A DNA stretch of 64,000 nucleotides from Flavobacteriales bacterium (GCA_002863125.1 PKEB01000019.1:1-64000), one strand, 5' to 3'. Positions 7,887-17,524 are shown, counted from the stretch's first letter. Program-made: numbers and translations. The notes: generated by a model not told the origin, from the letters alone.

Positions 7887-9214
7887 GCGTCGTCGTTGGG
7901 GTGATGACTCCAGACGTCCCAGCCGTGCTTTTCCGCCAAGCGGTGTTCCACCTCCAAACGCACTTCCGACACCGCGAGCCCTTTCAGGACATCGCCGATG
8001 AAGGCGTGTACCAACATGGCTTTGGCGGCCTCGAGTCCAACACCGCGGGAGCGGGCATAAAACAGCGCGTCCGAGTCAAACTGCCCCACGGTGCACCCGT
8101 GGCTGCACTTGACGTCGTCCGCGTAAATCTCCAATTCGGGCTTGGCGTTCATGCTCGCCTTGTCGCTGGCGAGGATGTTGGCGTTTTGCTGGTAGGCATT
8201 GGTTTGCTGGGCATCCGGGCGCACGAACACCTTGCCGTTGAACACCCCGGTGCTCTTGCCGTACAAAATGCCTTTATAGTTCTCCGAGCTGGTGCAATGA
8301 GCCACGCGATGGTCCACCGTAGTGTGGTTATCCACGAATTCGCCCTCTCCCGGGAGGAAGGCGCCGTTCAATTCCGCATGGGCTCCTTGGCCGTTAATGC
8401 GGAAGGCCAAATCGTTTCGCACCCAAGCACCGCGCACAGTGATGGTGTGCACTTCCGCGTGAGAAGCGCGGCCTTGGCGAATGTCTTCATAAGCGATGTG
8501 ACGGACCGTTCCTTCTTCGTCCTGCACCTTGTCGATGTGCAAGCGCGCGCCTTGTCCAACGTCCGCACGGGTCAATACGTTCACCGATCCATCCGCGCCT
8601 GTAGCGGCAGTGGACCATTGGACGATTTTGACGGAAGCATTGAGAGCCACAGCGATGTCGTGCCGCAACACGTTAAAGGCGCCTGCACCACAGGTGTGGT
8701 GGTGAATCAAAATAGGATGGTCCAGCTCAACGCCTTGCGCCACCCGCAGGTACAATCCCTCTTGGCTGTAGCGGCCATTGAGGCCTGCAAACCAGTCTGA
8801 ACCTTCGGGCGAAAAGGCATCCACATCCTGCCGTTTCGCATCGCCACGTTGAGAAAGCGGCATGCATGTCACACCTGTATGCACCGGCAAATCACTGGCT
8901 GCTGCGTCGAACGTTCCATTGACGAAAACGAGGCGGTAGGCGTCCAATCCCGGCACGGGGTTGGCTTCGCATCCCGCATCAGCGACCGTATTCACTTCAG
9001 GAGCCAACACGTCCTTCCACCAGGTCGCCACCGGCGTATACTTCCACCGCTCCACGCGGCGGTGCGGAACCGGTACGGCATCCAAGGCAACATCGGCTTG
9101 TACGCCCAGCACTGCATCCAATGCTGAAACGAGCGCGGCTCCCGATGCCTCGGAGGCGGCGTGCTTCGCTTCGGCCTTTGGCCGGTCCATCAATTGCGGT
9201 TTGGCCGTGTCCAT
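7883..9214 (-). CDS. sufD: Fe-S cluster assembly protein SufD
   Basis: A 443-residue SufB/SufD-family beta-helix protein that partners SufB and SufC in the scaffold. The C-terminal segment with YADDVKCSHGCTVGQFD and LFYARSRGVG is the family hallmark, including the His/Cys pair used at the SufB-SufD interface. The N-terminal 100 residues are poorly conserved, as usual. It begins at ATG 9214, which shares one base with the sufC stop, and ends in a 4-base overlap with sufS. Confidence 0.95.
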   Translation of the reverse strand: MDTAKPQLMDRPKAEAKHAASEASGAALVSALDAVLGVQADVALDAVPVPHRRVERWKYTPVATWWKDVLAPEVNTVADAGCEANPVPGLDAYRLVFVNGTFDAAASDLPVHTGVTCMPLSQRGDAKRQDVDAFSPEGSDWFAGLNGRYSQEGLYLRVAQGVELDHPILIHHHTCGAGAFNVLRHDIAVALNASVKIVQWSTAATGADGSVNVLTRADVGQGARLHIDKVQDEEGTVRHIAYEDIRQGRASHAEVHTITVRGAWVRNDLAFRINGQGAHAELNGAFLPGEGEFVDNHTTVDHRVAHCTSSENYKGILYGKSTGVFNGKVFVRPDAQQTNAYQQNANILASDKASMNAKPELEIYADDVKCSHGCTVGQFDSDALFYARSRGVGLEAAKAMLVHAFIGDVLKGLAVSEVRLEVEHRLAEKHGWDVWSHHPNDDA

Positions 9215-9966
9215 TAGGCGACGATATCTTCTTTGATCCAGTCGTAACCCTTTTCCTCGAGTTCGAACGCCAAATCCTTACCGCCGGAACGCACAATGCG
9301 CCCATCGACGAGCACGTGCACAAAGTCCGGTACGATGTAATCCAGCAGGCGCTGGTAGTGGGTAATCACGAGGAAGCTGCGTTCGGGTGAGCGCATGGCG
9401 TTCACCCCTTCCGATACAATGCGCAAGGCATCGATGTCCAAGCCCGAATCGGTCTCGTCCAAGATGGCAAATTTGGGCTCGAGCATAGCCATTTGGAAAA
9501 TCTCGTTGCGCTTCTTCTCACCACCAGAAAATCCTTCGTTAACCGAGCGGTTGCGCAGGCGTCCGTCCAGCTCCACGAGTTGAGCCTTTTCCTTGACCAT
9601 ATCGAGGAAGGCCTTGCCTTTGATGGGCTCCCGTCCTTCGTGCTCGCGCTTGCCGTTCACCGCAGCGCGCATGAAATTGATATTGGAGACACCGGGGATT
9701 TCTACGGGGTATTGAAACGCCAAAAACAACCCTGCGCGGGCGCGTTCTGTCGCGTCCATTTCCAACAGGTCTGCGCCATCAAAATCAACGGACCCGCCTT
9801 CGATTTCATACTCCTCACGACCGGCCAAAACCGATGCCAACGTGGATTTACCAGAACCGTTGGGACCCATGATGGCGTGCACCTCACCGGGATTGATGGT
9901 GAGGCTGAGGCCTTTCAAAATGGATGCTTCTTCCACCGAAGCTTTGAGTTCATTGATTTTCAACAT
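9214..9966 (-). CDS. sufC: Fe-S cluster assembly ATPase SufC
   Basis: A 250-residue ABC-type ATPase that powers the SufBCD scaffold in the cytosol. It shows Walker [10 protein letters not shown] (34-42), the SufC-type signature [11 protein letters not shown], Walker B with [11 protein letters not shown] and the switch His in [14 protein letters not shown] at 9966 shares one base with the sufB stop, so the two are coupled. Confidence 0.97.
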   Translation of the reverse strand: MLKINELKASVEEASILKGLSLTINPGEVHAIMGPNGSGKSTLASVLAGREEYEIEGGSVDFDGADLLEMDATERARAGLFLAFQYPVEIPGVSNINFMRAAVNGKREHEGREPIKGKAFLDMVKEKAQLVELDGRLRNRSVNEGFSGGEKKRNEIFQMAMLEPKFAILDETDSGLDIDALRIVSEGVNAMRSPERSFLVITHYQRLLDYIVPDFVHVLVDGRIVRSGGKDLAFELEEKGYDWIKEDIVA

Positions 9967-11414
9967 TATCCTACGCTTCCTTCGAGTGAAATGGACAACA
10001 GTTTTTGCGCCTCAACAGCAAATTCCATGGGCAGCTGATTCAGCACTTCCTTCGCATACCCATTCACAATCAAACTGATGGCTTGCTCGGCATCGATGCC
10101 GCGTTGCAAGCAATAAAAAATCTGGTCTTCCCCGATTTTGGAGGTCGTGGCCTCGTGCTCCACCTGCGCTGTGGGGTTTTTGACTTCCACATACGGGAAA
10201 GTGTGCGCTCCGCTCGTGTTCGTCATAAGCAGCGAATCGCATTGGGAGAAATTCCGCGCGTTGGCTGCAGAGGACATGATCTGGACCAAACCGCGGTAGC
10301 TGTTGTGGCTGTTGCCCGCGCTAATGCCTTTGGAGATGATGGTCGAGTGCGTGTTTTTGCCCAAGTGAATCATCTTGGTGCCCGTGTCCGCTTGCTGCGC
10401 GTTGTTGGTTACCGCAACGCTGTAGAATTCGCCCACGCTGTGGTCGCCTTTCAGGATGCAGCTGGGGTATTTCCATGTCACCGCGCTTCCGGTCTCCACC
10501 TGGGTCCAGCTGATCTTGGAGCGGCGGTGGCAAATACCGCGCTTCGTCACAAAGTTGTAGACTCCGCCCTTGCCGTTCTCATCGCCAGGGTACCAATTCT
10601 GCACCGTGGAGTACTTGATCTCCGCTTCGTCCAGCGCCACCAATTCGACCACGGCCGCGTGCAGCTGGTTCTCGTCGCGCTGAGGCGCCGTGCACCCTTC
10701 GAGGTAGCTGACGTAGCTGCCTTCGTCCGCCACGACCAGCGTGCGCTCGAACTGGCCCGTGCCAGATTCGTTGATGCGGAAGTAGGTGCTCAACTCCATG
10801 GGGCAACGCACGCCCTTGGGGATGTAGCAGAATGAACCGTCCGTGAACACCGCCGAGTTCAAGGCGCTGAAGAAGTTGTCGCGGGTGGGAACCACAGTCC
10901 CAAGGTGCTTGCGCACCAATTCCGGGTGCTCCTTTACCGCCTCGCTCATCGAACAAAAAATGATGCCCAACTCCGCTAATTTGTCTTTGAAGCTGGTTGC
11001 CACAGAAACCGAATCCATGACAAAATCCACTGCCACACCGGAGAGGCGCTTTTGCTCCTCGAGGCTGATACCTAGCTTGTCCATGGTTCGGCGCAATTCG
11101 GGATCCACCTCGTCCATGCTGTTAAGCTGCTTCTTCTGCTTCGGCGCTGCGTAGTAGCTGATGGCTTGGTAGTTGGGCTTCTCATAGTTGAGGTGGGGCC
11201 AATTCGGCTCCTCCATGGTTTGCCACACCGCGAACGCCTCAAGGCGCCACTGCAGCAGCCATTCCGGCTCCTCCTTCTTGGCGGAAATAAACCGAATGAT
11301 GTCCTCCGACAAGCCCGCAGGCGCCTTCTCCGACTCGATTTCCGTCGTGAAACCGAATTCGTAGGATTTACCCGTTACCTCTTCGAGGACCTTGTCTTTC
11401 CCGTCATATGCCAT
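9966..11414 (-). CDS. sufB: Fe-S cluster assembly scaffold SufB
   Basis: A 482-residue scaffold subunit on which clusters form in the SufBC2D complex. Conserved stretches include [19 protein letters not shown], the region [15 protein letters not shown], and the C-terminal [20 protein letters not shown] with the Glu/His residues of the active core. ATG at 11414 is supported by a real Shine-Dalgarno sequence 6 bases upstream, which is uncommon in this window. The gene is the second in the suf operon, 27 bp after sufA. Confidence 0.97.
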   Translation of the reverse strand: MAYDGKDKVLEEVTGKSYEFGFTTEIESEKAPAGLSEDIIRFISAKKEEPEWLLQWRLEAFAVWQTMEEPNWPHLNYEKPNYQAISYYAAPKQKKQLNSMDEVDPELRRTMDKLGISLEEQKRLSGVAVDFVMDSVSVATSFKDKLAELGIIFCSMSEAVKEHPELVRKHLGTVVPTRDNFFSALNSAVFTDGSFCYIPKGVRCPMELSTYFRINESGTGQFERTLVVADEGSYVSYLEGCTAPQRDENQLHAAVVELVALDEAEIKYSTVQNWYPGDENGKGGVYNFVTKRGICHRRSKISWTQVETGSAVTWKYPSCILKGDHSVGEFYSVAVTNNAQQADTGTKMIHLGKNTHSTIISKGISAGNSHNSYRGLVQIMSSAANARNFSQCDSLLMTNTSGAHTFPYVEVKNPTAQVEHEATTSKIGEDQIFYCLQRGIDAEQAISLIVNGYAKEVLNQLPMEFAVEAQKLLSISLEGSVG

Positions 11415-11420
11415 AACAAT

Positions 11421-11426
11421 CTCCTT
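11421..11426 (-). promoter_or_regulatory. Shine-Dalgarno site of sufB
   Basis: AAGGAG on the minus strand, 6 bases before the sufB ATG. Most genes here lack a recognisable Shine-Dalgarno, so this site may let sufB be initiated independently of sufA. Confidence 0.6.
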
Positions 11427-11441
11427 CTAACTGTGCATTGG

Positions 11442-11768
11442 TTATAGAGAGAAACTCTCTCCGCAGCCGCATGTTCTATTGGCATTGGGATTGTAGAACT
11501 GAAAGCCCTTCCCGTTCAGGCCGCCGCTGAACTGCAATTCAGTGCCTACCAGGTACAGGTAACTTTTGCGGTCAACCACAATTTTGACGCCCTTGTCTTC
11601 GAACGTTTGGTCGCCTTCCTGCATCTCGTGATCAAAGGTCATTTCATACATCAGGCCGGAGCACCCACCTCCTTTGACACCAACCCGTACAAAACTCCCT
11701 TCAGGATGGCCCTCAGCGTTCAGCAATTTGAGCACTTCGTCGCGGGCGCTTTCATTGACTGTAATCAT
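11442..11768 (-). CDS. sufA: A-type Fe-S carrier SufA/IscA
   Basis: A 108-residue HesB/IscA-family carrier that receives and delivers Fe-S clusters. The three ligand cysteines are Cys36 (GGGCSG), Cys100 and Cys102 (RTCGCGESF). ATG at 11768 gives the standard length and is preceded by AAGGAA; an in-frame TTG eight codons upstream would add an unusual tail. It is the first gene of the suf operon, with a perfect TATATTTG promoter box just upstream. Confidence 0.95.
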   Translation of the reverse strand: MITVNESARDEVLKLLNAEGHPEGSFVRVGVKGGGCSGLMYEMTFDHEMQEGDQTFEDKGVKIVVDRKSYLYLVGTELQFSGGLNGKGFQFYNPNANRTCGCGESFSL

Positions 11769-11789
11769 CGCTATTCCTTGGTTTTGCTG

Positions 11790-11797
11790 CAAATATA
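11790..11797 (-). promoter_or_regulatory. Promoter -7 box of the suf operon
   Basis: TATATTTG on the minus strand matches TAnnTTTG exactly. A TTTA about 18 bases upstream may serve as the -33 element. It would give a leader of roughly 15 bases before sufA. I see no recognisable site for a known iron-sulfur regulator. Confidence 0.55.
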
Positions 11798-11882
11798 CGC
11801 TTTTTCAAAACGCTCTAAACTACGAACGCAGCGCCGTGGGCAACGAATAACAATCCTTTGCAAACCCTTGCGCGATTCGGTG

Positions 11883-11890
11883 CATATTTG
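11883..11890 (+). promoter_or_regulatory. Possible -7 box of ftsX
   Basis: CATATTTG, one base off TAnnTTTG, lies 16 bases before the ftsX ATG. A TTTG lies about 22 bases upstream at 11857-11860. The site is divergent from the suf promoter. Confidence 0.35.
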
Positions 11891-11906
11891 AACCCTACGA
11901 ACGCCT

Positions 11907-12779
11907 ATGCCCTCCTCCTCCAACAAATCCTCCGGCGCACACGTCACCACTGCAGTCACCACCATCGTCGGGATGAGCCTCACCCTGCTGCTCATCGGCC
12001 TGCTCTTGGCCATTGGGTACCTCGGGTACGAATGGGAGCAAGAACTGAGGCAGGAAGCGCGCGTGCAAGTCTTCTTTCAACGCGACGTGGACACCGATGT
12101 CCTCGCCACCGCTCGTGAGGTCTTGCGCACAGACCCGAGCGTTGAGTCCACACAGTTCTTGGACGCCGAAACAGCGAGCCAAGACTTGGAATCGGCTTTG
12201 GGCGAATCGTTCGTTGACTTCCTCGGGTACGTGCCACTCGCCGATGTGATGGACCTGAGAATGACACCGGAATCCAGCACCACCGAGGCACTCACCGAAG
12301 CAGCTGCCCGCATAGAAAATGTACCTGGCGTCAGCGAGGTAGTGTGGCAAGCCGAATTGCTCGGTCAAATCGAATCCACCATTCAACGGCTCGTATGGCC
12401 CTTGGTCGGATTGGCCCTGGTATTCCTGCTTGCGGCAATTGCCTTGATGAACAACACCATCCGCCTGACCGTATTCGCTCGGCGCATGATCATCAAAACC
12501 ATGCAGCTCGTCGGCGCACACCCACAGGCAATTCGCGCGCCCTTCCTGAAACAAGGACTCTATTTCGGATTGATTTCAGGAGGCATCGCCTTCGCTTCAG
12601 TCAATGGCATCCTGGCCCTGCTGCATGTTCAGAACGCTTCCATCCTCCTTCCGTTTACACCCTCGGTACTCGGGGCATTGCTCGCGGCACTGCTCGGGCT
12701 GGGCGCCTTATTCGGAGTGGCATCCACCACTGTCGCCGTAAACCGATTCCTGAAAAAACGCTTGGATACCTTGCATTAA
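11907..12779 (+). CDS. ftsX: Cell division protein FtsX
   Basis: A 290-residue permease-like membrane protein. With the ATPase FtsE it controls septal peptidoglycan hydrolases. It has an N-terminal membrane helix (about 17-40), a periplasmic domain (about 45-150) and three C-terminal helices around the FtsX core with LMNNTIRLTVFARRMIIKT. The length is normal. No ftsE is present in the window, which is common in this phylum where the two are often apart. The nearby uppP makes this a small envelope-biogenesis cluster. Confidence 0.9.
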   Translation: MPSSSNKSSGAHVTTAVTTIVGMSLTLLLIGLLLAIGYLGYEWEQELRQEARVQVFFQRDVDTDVLATAREVLRTDPSVESTQFLDAETASQDLESALGESFVDFLGYVPLADVMDLRMTPESSTTEALTEAAARIENVPGVSEVVWQAELLGQIESTIQRLVWPLVGLALVFLLAAIALMNNTIRLTVFARRMIIKTMQLVGAHPQAIRAPFLKQGLYFGLISGGIAFASVNGILALLHVQNASILLPFTPSVLGALLAALLGLGALFGVASTTVAVNRFLKKRLDTLH

Positions 12780-12784
12780 CTTTG
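12777..12784 (+). promoter_or_regulatory. -7 box before the DUF3098 gene, over the ftsX stop
   Basis: TAACTTTG matches TAnnTTTG exactly, and its first three bases are the ftsX stop codon. It ends 4 bases before the ATG at 12789, a spacing that predicts a leaderless transcript. Confidence 0.45.
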
Positions 12785-12788
12785 CTCC

Positions 12789-13022
12789 ATGAGTGCACCG
12801 CAAACGTCCCCTGACGGATTCGCCTTGAAACGAACCAATTACCAATGGATGACCATTGGCATCCTGATTTTAATCGTGGGATACCTGCTCATGTCAGGCG
12901 GTGCGGCAGAGGATCCAACCGCGTTCAGTGAGGAGATTTTCAGCACCCGCCGCATCACCATTGCACCCATCGTCGTCCTCTTGGGGTACGGAACCATCTT
13001 CTACGCCATACTGAAGCGCTGA
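12789..13022 (+). CDS. DUF3098 membrane protein
   Basis: A 77-residue protein with two membrane helices (about 21-38 and 55-73) joined by a short acidic loop. The N-terminal FALKRTNYQWMTIGI and the overall plan match DUF3098, a family that sits between ftsX and uppP in many Bacteroidota. The function is not known. The stop overlaps the uppP start (TGATG). The conserved neighbours suggest a role in envelope or division, by inference only. Confidence 0.85.
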   Translation: MSAPQTSPDGFALKRTNYQWMTIGILILIVGYLLMSGGAAEDPTAFSEEIFSTRRITIAPIVVLLGYGTIFYAILKR

Positions 13023-13819
13023 TGTCCCTTTGGGAGGCCATTGTTCTGGGAATTGTACAGGGGCTCACGGAGTTTTTGCCGGTGAGCAGTTCGGGGCACC
13101 TCGAGTTGGGCAAGGCCTTGTTTGGCCTCAAGGACGTTGACCTCACCTTCAGCATCTTGGTGCACGGAGCGACGTCGTGCAGCACCTTGGTGGTTTTTCG
13201 GAAGGACATCGTGAAGTTGTTTACCGGCGCATTCGCATCCGATGTGGCCCAGCGCACATCATCCCACACCTACATCCTCTGGCTCGCGCTTTCGACCCTA
13301 CCAGCAGTAGCCGTGGCCTTTACCCTGCGGGGTTTCTTGGAAGAGTCCTTCTTGGAACACCCTCACCGCGTAGGTTGGTCGCTGTGCGCCACTGCGCTCA
13401 TTTTGTACGCATCAGAACGCATAGCCCGCAACGCCTCGCGCGAGCTCACGTGGAGCCGTGTGCTCGGAATTGGCCTGGCCCAAGCGCTGGCCATTGTGCC
13501 GGGAATCAGCCGCTCTGGCTCAACCATTGGCGCTGCGGTGGCACTGGGCATTTCACGGGAAGAAGCAGCTCGTTTCAGCTTTCTCATGGCGTTGCCCGTC
13601 ATCTTCGGTGCGACCGCCTTGGAGTTGAACGATGTGATGGAAGCAGGTGTCGGTGAACAAGCCTTCAACGGCGTCGCCTACGCTGCGGGAACCGTGGCCG
13701 CCTTTGTCAGCGGTTGGGCAGCCTGCCAATGGATGATCCGATTGGTCAAGCGTACGAACCTCAACGTTTTTGCCGTTTACTGCTTGGTGGCGGGCATCGC
13801 CGCCATCCTCTTTATTTGA
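13022..13819 (+). CDS. uppP: Undecaprenyl-diphosphate phosphatase (BacA type)
   Basis: A 265-residue multi-pass membrane enzyme that recycles undecaprenyl diphosphate to the monophosphate carrier for peptidoglycan and polysaccharide synthesis. The catalytic segments GLTEFLPVSSSGHLELG near the N-terminus and PGISRSGSTIGAAVALG are intact. About eight helices are seen. It starts within the stop of the DUF3098 gene, and the lipoprotein gene follows after 14 bp, so the cluster is probably one transcript. Confidence 0.95.
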   Translation: MSLWEAIVLGIVQGLTEFLPVSSSGHLELGKALFGLKDVDLTFSILVHGATSCSTLVVFRKDIVKLFTGAFASDVAQRTSSHTYILWLALSTLPAVAVAFTLRGFLEESFLEHPHRVGWSLCATALILYASERIARNASRELTWSRVLGIGLAQALAIVPGISRSGSTIGAAVALGISREEAARFSFLMALPVIFGATALELNDVMEAGVGEQAFNGVAYAAGTVAAFVSGWAACQWMIRLVKRTNLNVFAVYCLVAGIAAILFI

Positions 13820-13833
13820 TCCGCCTCTTGACC

Positions 13834-14367
13834 ATGACTCCTTCCCGCTTCGTCATTTTGTTTTTGCTCAGCGCCTTCGTGTGGAGCGGCTGCTCCAATG
13901 TCACCTTCACGGAGCCCATGCCGTTGAATCGTCGAGACCTCCCGAAGTTCCCCTCCAAATGGCGCGGAACGTGGTCCGATGGCAAGGACATGACCGTCAC
14001 TATTGGTGAGTCTTACTTCGAGGGGGACGATTTGGAAAAGGTGGCCCTCGGCGAAGACGTCCTGCTGCGACGCTTCCACGGCCACTTGGTGCTCAACCAG
14101 CCGGAAGAAAACGGCAAATGGAGCGTCCTGCTTGGACGGCGTTGGAAAGACGAGTTGAAGCTCTGGACATTCGATGGGGCTGAGGAAGCCAAAGTAGCGG
14201 TGTGGAGCACCATTCTGAACGACAGCTCCATTACGGAATTCACGCGCGACGAAGAACTCGGAGTAAAAGCTTACACCTTGGCTCCGCAAAACAACGCCGC
14301 CTTTCGAAAATTAATCACCGAAGGGGGGACCACTGAGTCCTACACCCTGCGGCGGATCGACCCCTGA
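13834..14367 (+). CDS. Putative lipoprotein, unknown function
   Basis: A 177-residue protein with a signal peptide ending in WSGC (Cys20), a slightly atypical lipobox. The mature part begins with NVTFTEPMPLNRRDLPKFP and then predicts mostly beta strands (RGTWSDGKDMTVTIGE). I do not recognise a domain. ATG at 13834 is chosen because the longer frame to 13714 only overlaps uppP. It is the last gene before the convergent superoxide dismutase, with an 11-bp gap. The gene order suggests an envelope role. Confidence 0.7.
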   Translation: MTPSRFVILFLLSAFVWSGCSNVTFTEPMPLNRRDLPKFPSKWRGTWSDGKDMTVTIGESYFEGDDLEKVALGEDVLLRRFHGHLVLNQPEENGKWSVLLGRRWKDELKLWTFDGAEEAKVAVWSTILNDSSITEFTRDEELGVKAYTLAPQNNAAFRKLITEGGTTESYTLRRIDP

Positions 14368-14378
14368 GGCTTTGCGCC

Positions 14379-15110
14379 TTAGCCTTTCGCATTCAACGCC
14401 ACCTCATCCCAATTCACGAGGCTCAAAAAGCCCTGGATGTAGTCCTTGCGTCGGTTCTGGTAATTGAGGTAATACGCGTGTTCCCAAACGTCCATTCCGA
14501 GCAATGGGGTTCCTGGACGCTCGACAATGTTGGTCATCAACGGGTTGTCCTGGTTGGCCGTGCTGGTCACTTCCAATTGACCCTCGGCATTGCGAATGAG
14601 CCACGCCCATCCGCTGCCAAATTGTGATGCCCCTGCTGCTGCGAACTGCTCGGCGAAGGCCTCCACAGAACCGAAGGTGGCTTCCAGCTCCTCCTTGAGC
14701 AGTCCTTCCGGTGCCGGCGCACCGCCCGGCGTCAAAACCCGCCAGTACAGGGTATGATTGTAGTGCCCGCCTCCGTTGTTGCGCAGCGCTGTCTGGTCCG
14801 GTGTCAGCCCGGCGAGAAGCTCAATCAGTCCTTGGCCATCATGGGCGCCTTCCTCGGCGCGCAGCGCGTTGTTGAGTTTGCGCACATATCCGGCATGGTG
14901 CTTGCTGTAGTGGACCTCCATGGTGACCGCATCAATCTTTGGCGCCAATGCCGCAACATCGTATCCCAATGGCTCCTGGTCAAACCCAAAAGGCCGGGGC
15001 GCCACCGATTTGGCGCTGCTGTCTCCACTGCTTCCGCAGCCTACAAAAGGCGCTACCAGCATGCCCGCGCTTACGGTTCCAGCCAATTTGATGAACGTTC
15101 GTTTCTTCAT
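14379..15110 (-). CDS. sodA: Exported superoxide dismutase (Mn/Fe type), predicted lipoprotein
   Basis: A 243-residue enzyme that converts superoxide to peroxide and oxygen. Metal ligands are His67 (MEVHYSKHH), His119 (GGGHYNHTLYW), Asp207 and His211 (DVWEH). The GGxHxNH pattern and Gln187 in TANQD point to the Mn-type active site, though cambialistic use is possible. Unusually, it carries an N-terminal export signal: MKKRTFIK resembles a Tat motif, and VGC places a lipobox Cys at residue 25, followed by a Ser/Gly linker. The mature enzyme is therefore probably anchored in the periplasm or outer membrane. ATG at 15110 lies 4 bases after a promoter-like CATCTTTG; the longer frame to 15185 has no signal peptide. 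Confidence 0.93.
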   Translation of the reverse strand: MKKRTFIKLAGTVSAGMLVAPFVGCGSSGDSSAKSVAPRPFGFDQEPLGYDVAALAPKIDAVTMEVHYSKHHAGYVRKLNNALRAEEGAHDGQGLIELLAGLTPDQTALRNNGGGHYNHTLYWRVLTPGGAPAPEGLLKEELEATFGSVEAFAEQFAAAGASQFGSGWAWLIRNAEGQLEVTSTANQDNPLMTNIVERPGTPLLGMDVWEHAYYLNYQNRRKDYIQGFLSLVNWDEVALNAKG

Positions 15111-15114
15111 GAAA

Positions 15115-15122
15115 CAAAGATG
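15115..15122 (-). promoter_or_regulatory. -7 box of the superoxide dismutase gene
   Basis: CATCTTTG on the minus strand, one base off TAnnTTTG, ends 4 bases before the ATG. A TTTG lies 21 bases upstream as a -33 element, the best pair in the window. Confidence 0.5.
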
Positions 15123-15208
15123 CGTGTTCCACTTCAAAGTGTGCAAACTCCGCGCAATGCTTCTGCACGAGCCGCCGTTGAACACTGTAGATTCGAGGGA
15201 CTGATACT

Positions 15209-17524
15209 ATGGCCAAAACACGCGCACTCGTATGGGGAATACTTGCCGCCGTCCTGCTCTTGACAGGTGCGGGCGCGGTATGGGTTGCGCTCAACCAAGA
15301 CCGGCTCGCACGTGCGTTAATTGAACGCCTGGAGGCTCACCTCCTGACCGATGCCCACATCAATCACATCGACGTGGACCTCCTGTCGCATTTCCCCAAC
15401 GTTTCGCTCGTTTTGCACGACGCATGGCTGCTGGGATCGCATTCGCCCACCGACACCCTCCTCAAAGCGCGCGAACTCTCCGTCGCGTGCAACGCCCTTC
15501 AACTCATTGGCGGCAACTACGAACTCACTGCGCTGGACGTGAGCAACGCCTCCCTTTCAGTGGCATCCAATGCAAACGGATGGAATACCCAGGTGTGGGA
15601 TGCGGGCAACGGGGACGCCGATAACGAGAATTTTGCCATCGACCAGTTGGCGCTCACCAACGTTCAGCTGGCCATCGACGGACAGATCATCGGGGTGGAT
15701 CAGGCCGCACTGCAATTGAACTGGACAGAGACCGGGCTCCGTGCCACGGGAGCTGGGCAATTCGCTTCAGTGAATGCCAAGGCCTTCGCAACGTCGGAAC
15801 CGTTGAAGTGGTCAGCGCAGGTCAATTGGAATGCCACTGAAGACACTGCACACGTATCCATCTCTTCCTTGCAGTGGTTGGGGCTAGATGCGTCCATTGA
15901 GGCCACTCGAACTGCTAAATGGACGGTGCGAGGGGCGGTAGAATCGGCCAACATGAAGGCGTTGCGCGAGGTGGTGGCGTTGCCCTCCACTTACGATGCC
16001 CTCACCTCCGATGCCACGGCCAACGGGACGTTCACGTGGGATAGCCGGACCTTCAAGTCCAACTGGGCCTTGGCACCTGCCCGGTGGGGCGTACCGTGCG
16101 GCGATCAGACGCTCCAGCTTCAAGGCGATGCGCGCCTGTGGGTGAAATACGAAGGAGGGGCGTGGCGTGCTGACGCTCCACACGTGGCGTTGCGCATGAA
16201 CGGCATCGATTGGTCGGGCAAAGTGGAGCGCATCCTCTTTGATACAGGAAGCTTCGAAGCCACAGGGCAAGGCAGCGTGGAGTGGCCGGATGCTGATTTG
16301 AAGGCGCTGTTCCCGGGCGACTGGCCCACTAGCGGGCAGTTGCAGTGGGATGGGATGGTCAAACGGAAACGGTCAGGCGCAATGGACTGGAACGGACAGT
16401 GGTCGTTGGCGGAAGGATCGGGGTCCCTACAGGCGACCCCTTGGACCGCATCAGGCAACGGGTCCCTGGACGGTGCCGACCTCGTCGTTGACGCCTTCGA
16501 CGGCACATGGGGCGGAATCGCTGTAACTGGCAATGTGCAAGGACAGCTTCCGCTGCAGGATGCACCGCGCTCGCAATGGACCGGTTCCCTTGCGCTTCCA
16601 GAATTGGCCTTTCACTCCACAGACACCGGCTCTGTCTCCCTCGCATCGCTGCAACTTCCTGCCGGCATGCAGGTGCAATGCGACGTAGCAATCGGCACCA
16701 TCCAATACGACGGTTGGCAATTAACGGCTGCAGCACTGGCTTTAGAAGGCGATGGAAACGGATGGGTTGTCCCGCGCTTTCGCGCGGAAACGCTCAATGG
16801 GCTCCTCAGCGGAGACGGGTCGTTGACATTCCATTCAGAAGGGCAACGTGCCAAGATCATGCTGCATCCAACCGCCGCTTCATGCGACCTGCCCGGCCTC
16901 TTTGAGGCTTTTGACAATTTCGACCAAGCCACGCTGCGCGCGGAGCATTTGACCGGAGCCTTCGACGCCTCCGGTTCGGTGCAATTGGACATCGATGACG
17001 CGTTCAATTGGCAGCCCGAAGACCTCGATGTGCTGGGCTCTGCCACCATTCGCTCCGGTGAAATCAGCAACCTCGAAGCCTTCCAGGAAATCGCCAATTA
17101 CCTCCGCAGCAACCGGCTCATGGCACCCCTGGTCGACCCAGATGACCTGGCTTCACGGCTCGAACACGTGGAATTCGAGCAGGTCGAATCGCCAATCTAC
17201 ATCTCCAACGGCACCGTGCAATTGCCGCACACGAACATCCGATCATCGGCCATGAACATCACGCTTGAAGGGGAGTACCGGTTTGATTCGTCAATTGACT
17301 ACACATTGGGGTTCGCCTTGCGAGATTTGCGTGCAACCAGCGAAAGCGCATTTGGCGCCATCACCGACGACGGGCTGGGCCACCAATTTTTCGTGTCCAT
17401 GACAGGAACCATGGAAGACCCCACTTACGGCTGGGATCGTGAAGCCCAGAAAAACCACCGAAAAGAGAATTTTCAACGAGAAAAAGACCTGCTGAAGGAA
17501 CTGTTCCGAAAATCAAACCCATGA
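15209..17524 (+). CDS. AsmA-like outer-membrane biogenesis protein
   Basis: A 771-residue protein with one N-terminal membrane helix (about 7-27) and a long periplasmic region of beta repeats. The AsmA/TamB-like features are the N-terminal RALIERLEAHLLTDAHINHIDV, repeated strand-rich segments, and a C-terminal AsmA_2 region about 590-740 with SGEISNLEAFQEIANYL and EGEYRFDSSIDYTLGFAL. Members are thought to help lipid or protein transport to the outer membrane; the exact role here is inferred. ATG at 15209 is 13 bases after a weak promoter-like TAGATTCG. The stop overlaps the next gene by 4 bases. Confidence 0.85.
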   Translation: MAKTRALVWGILAAVLLLTGAGAVWVALNQDRLARALIERLEAHLLTDAHINHIDVDLLSHFPNVSLVLHDAWLLGSHSPTDTLLKARELSVACNALQLIGGNYELTALDVSNASLSVASNANGWNTQVWDAGNGDADNENFAIDQLALTNVQLAIDGQIIGVDQAALQLNWTETGLRATGAGQFASVNAKAFATSEPLKWSAQVNWNATEDTAHVSISSLQWLGLDASIEATRTAKWTVRGAVESANMKALREVVALPSTYDALTSDATANGTFTWDSRTFKSNWALAPARWGVPCGDQTLQLQGDARLWVKYEGGAWRADAPHVALRMNGIDWSGKVERILFDTGSFEATGQGSVEWPDADLKALFPGDWPTSGQLQWDGMVKRKRSGAMDWNGQWSLAEGSGSLQATPWTASGNGSLDGADLVVDAFDGTWGGIAVTGNVQGQLPLQDAPRSQWTGSLALPELAFHSTDTGSVSLASLQLPAGMQVQCDVAIGTIQYDGWQLTAAALALEGDGNGWVVPRFRAETLNGLLSGDGSLTFHSEGQRAKIMLHPTAASCDLPGLFEAFDNFDQATLRAEHLTGAFDASGSVQLDIDDAFNWQPEDLDVLGSATIRSGEISNLEAFQEIANYLRSNRLMAPLVDPDDLASRLEHVEFEQVESPIYISNGTVQLPHTNIRSSAMNITLEGEYRFDSSIDYTLGFALRDLRATSESAFGAITDDGLGHQFFVSMTGTMEDPTYGWDREAQKNHRKENFQREKDLLKELFRKSNP

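Noticed and set aside
6198-8800. Long plus-strand frames opposite sufE, sufS and sufD
   Set aside because: They mirror the codon pattern of the suf genes; their composition is His/Arg/Val-rich with no motif. The suf products are unmistakable.
14367-14381. Bidirectional terminator between the lipoprotein and superoxide dismutase genes
   Set aside because: Only a 4-bp stem (AGGC/GCCT) with no T-run; too weak to call.
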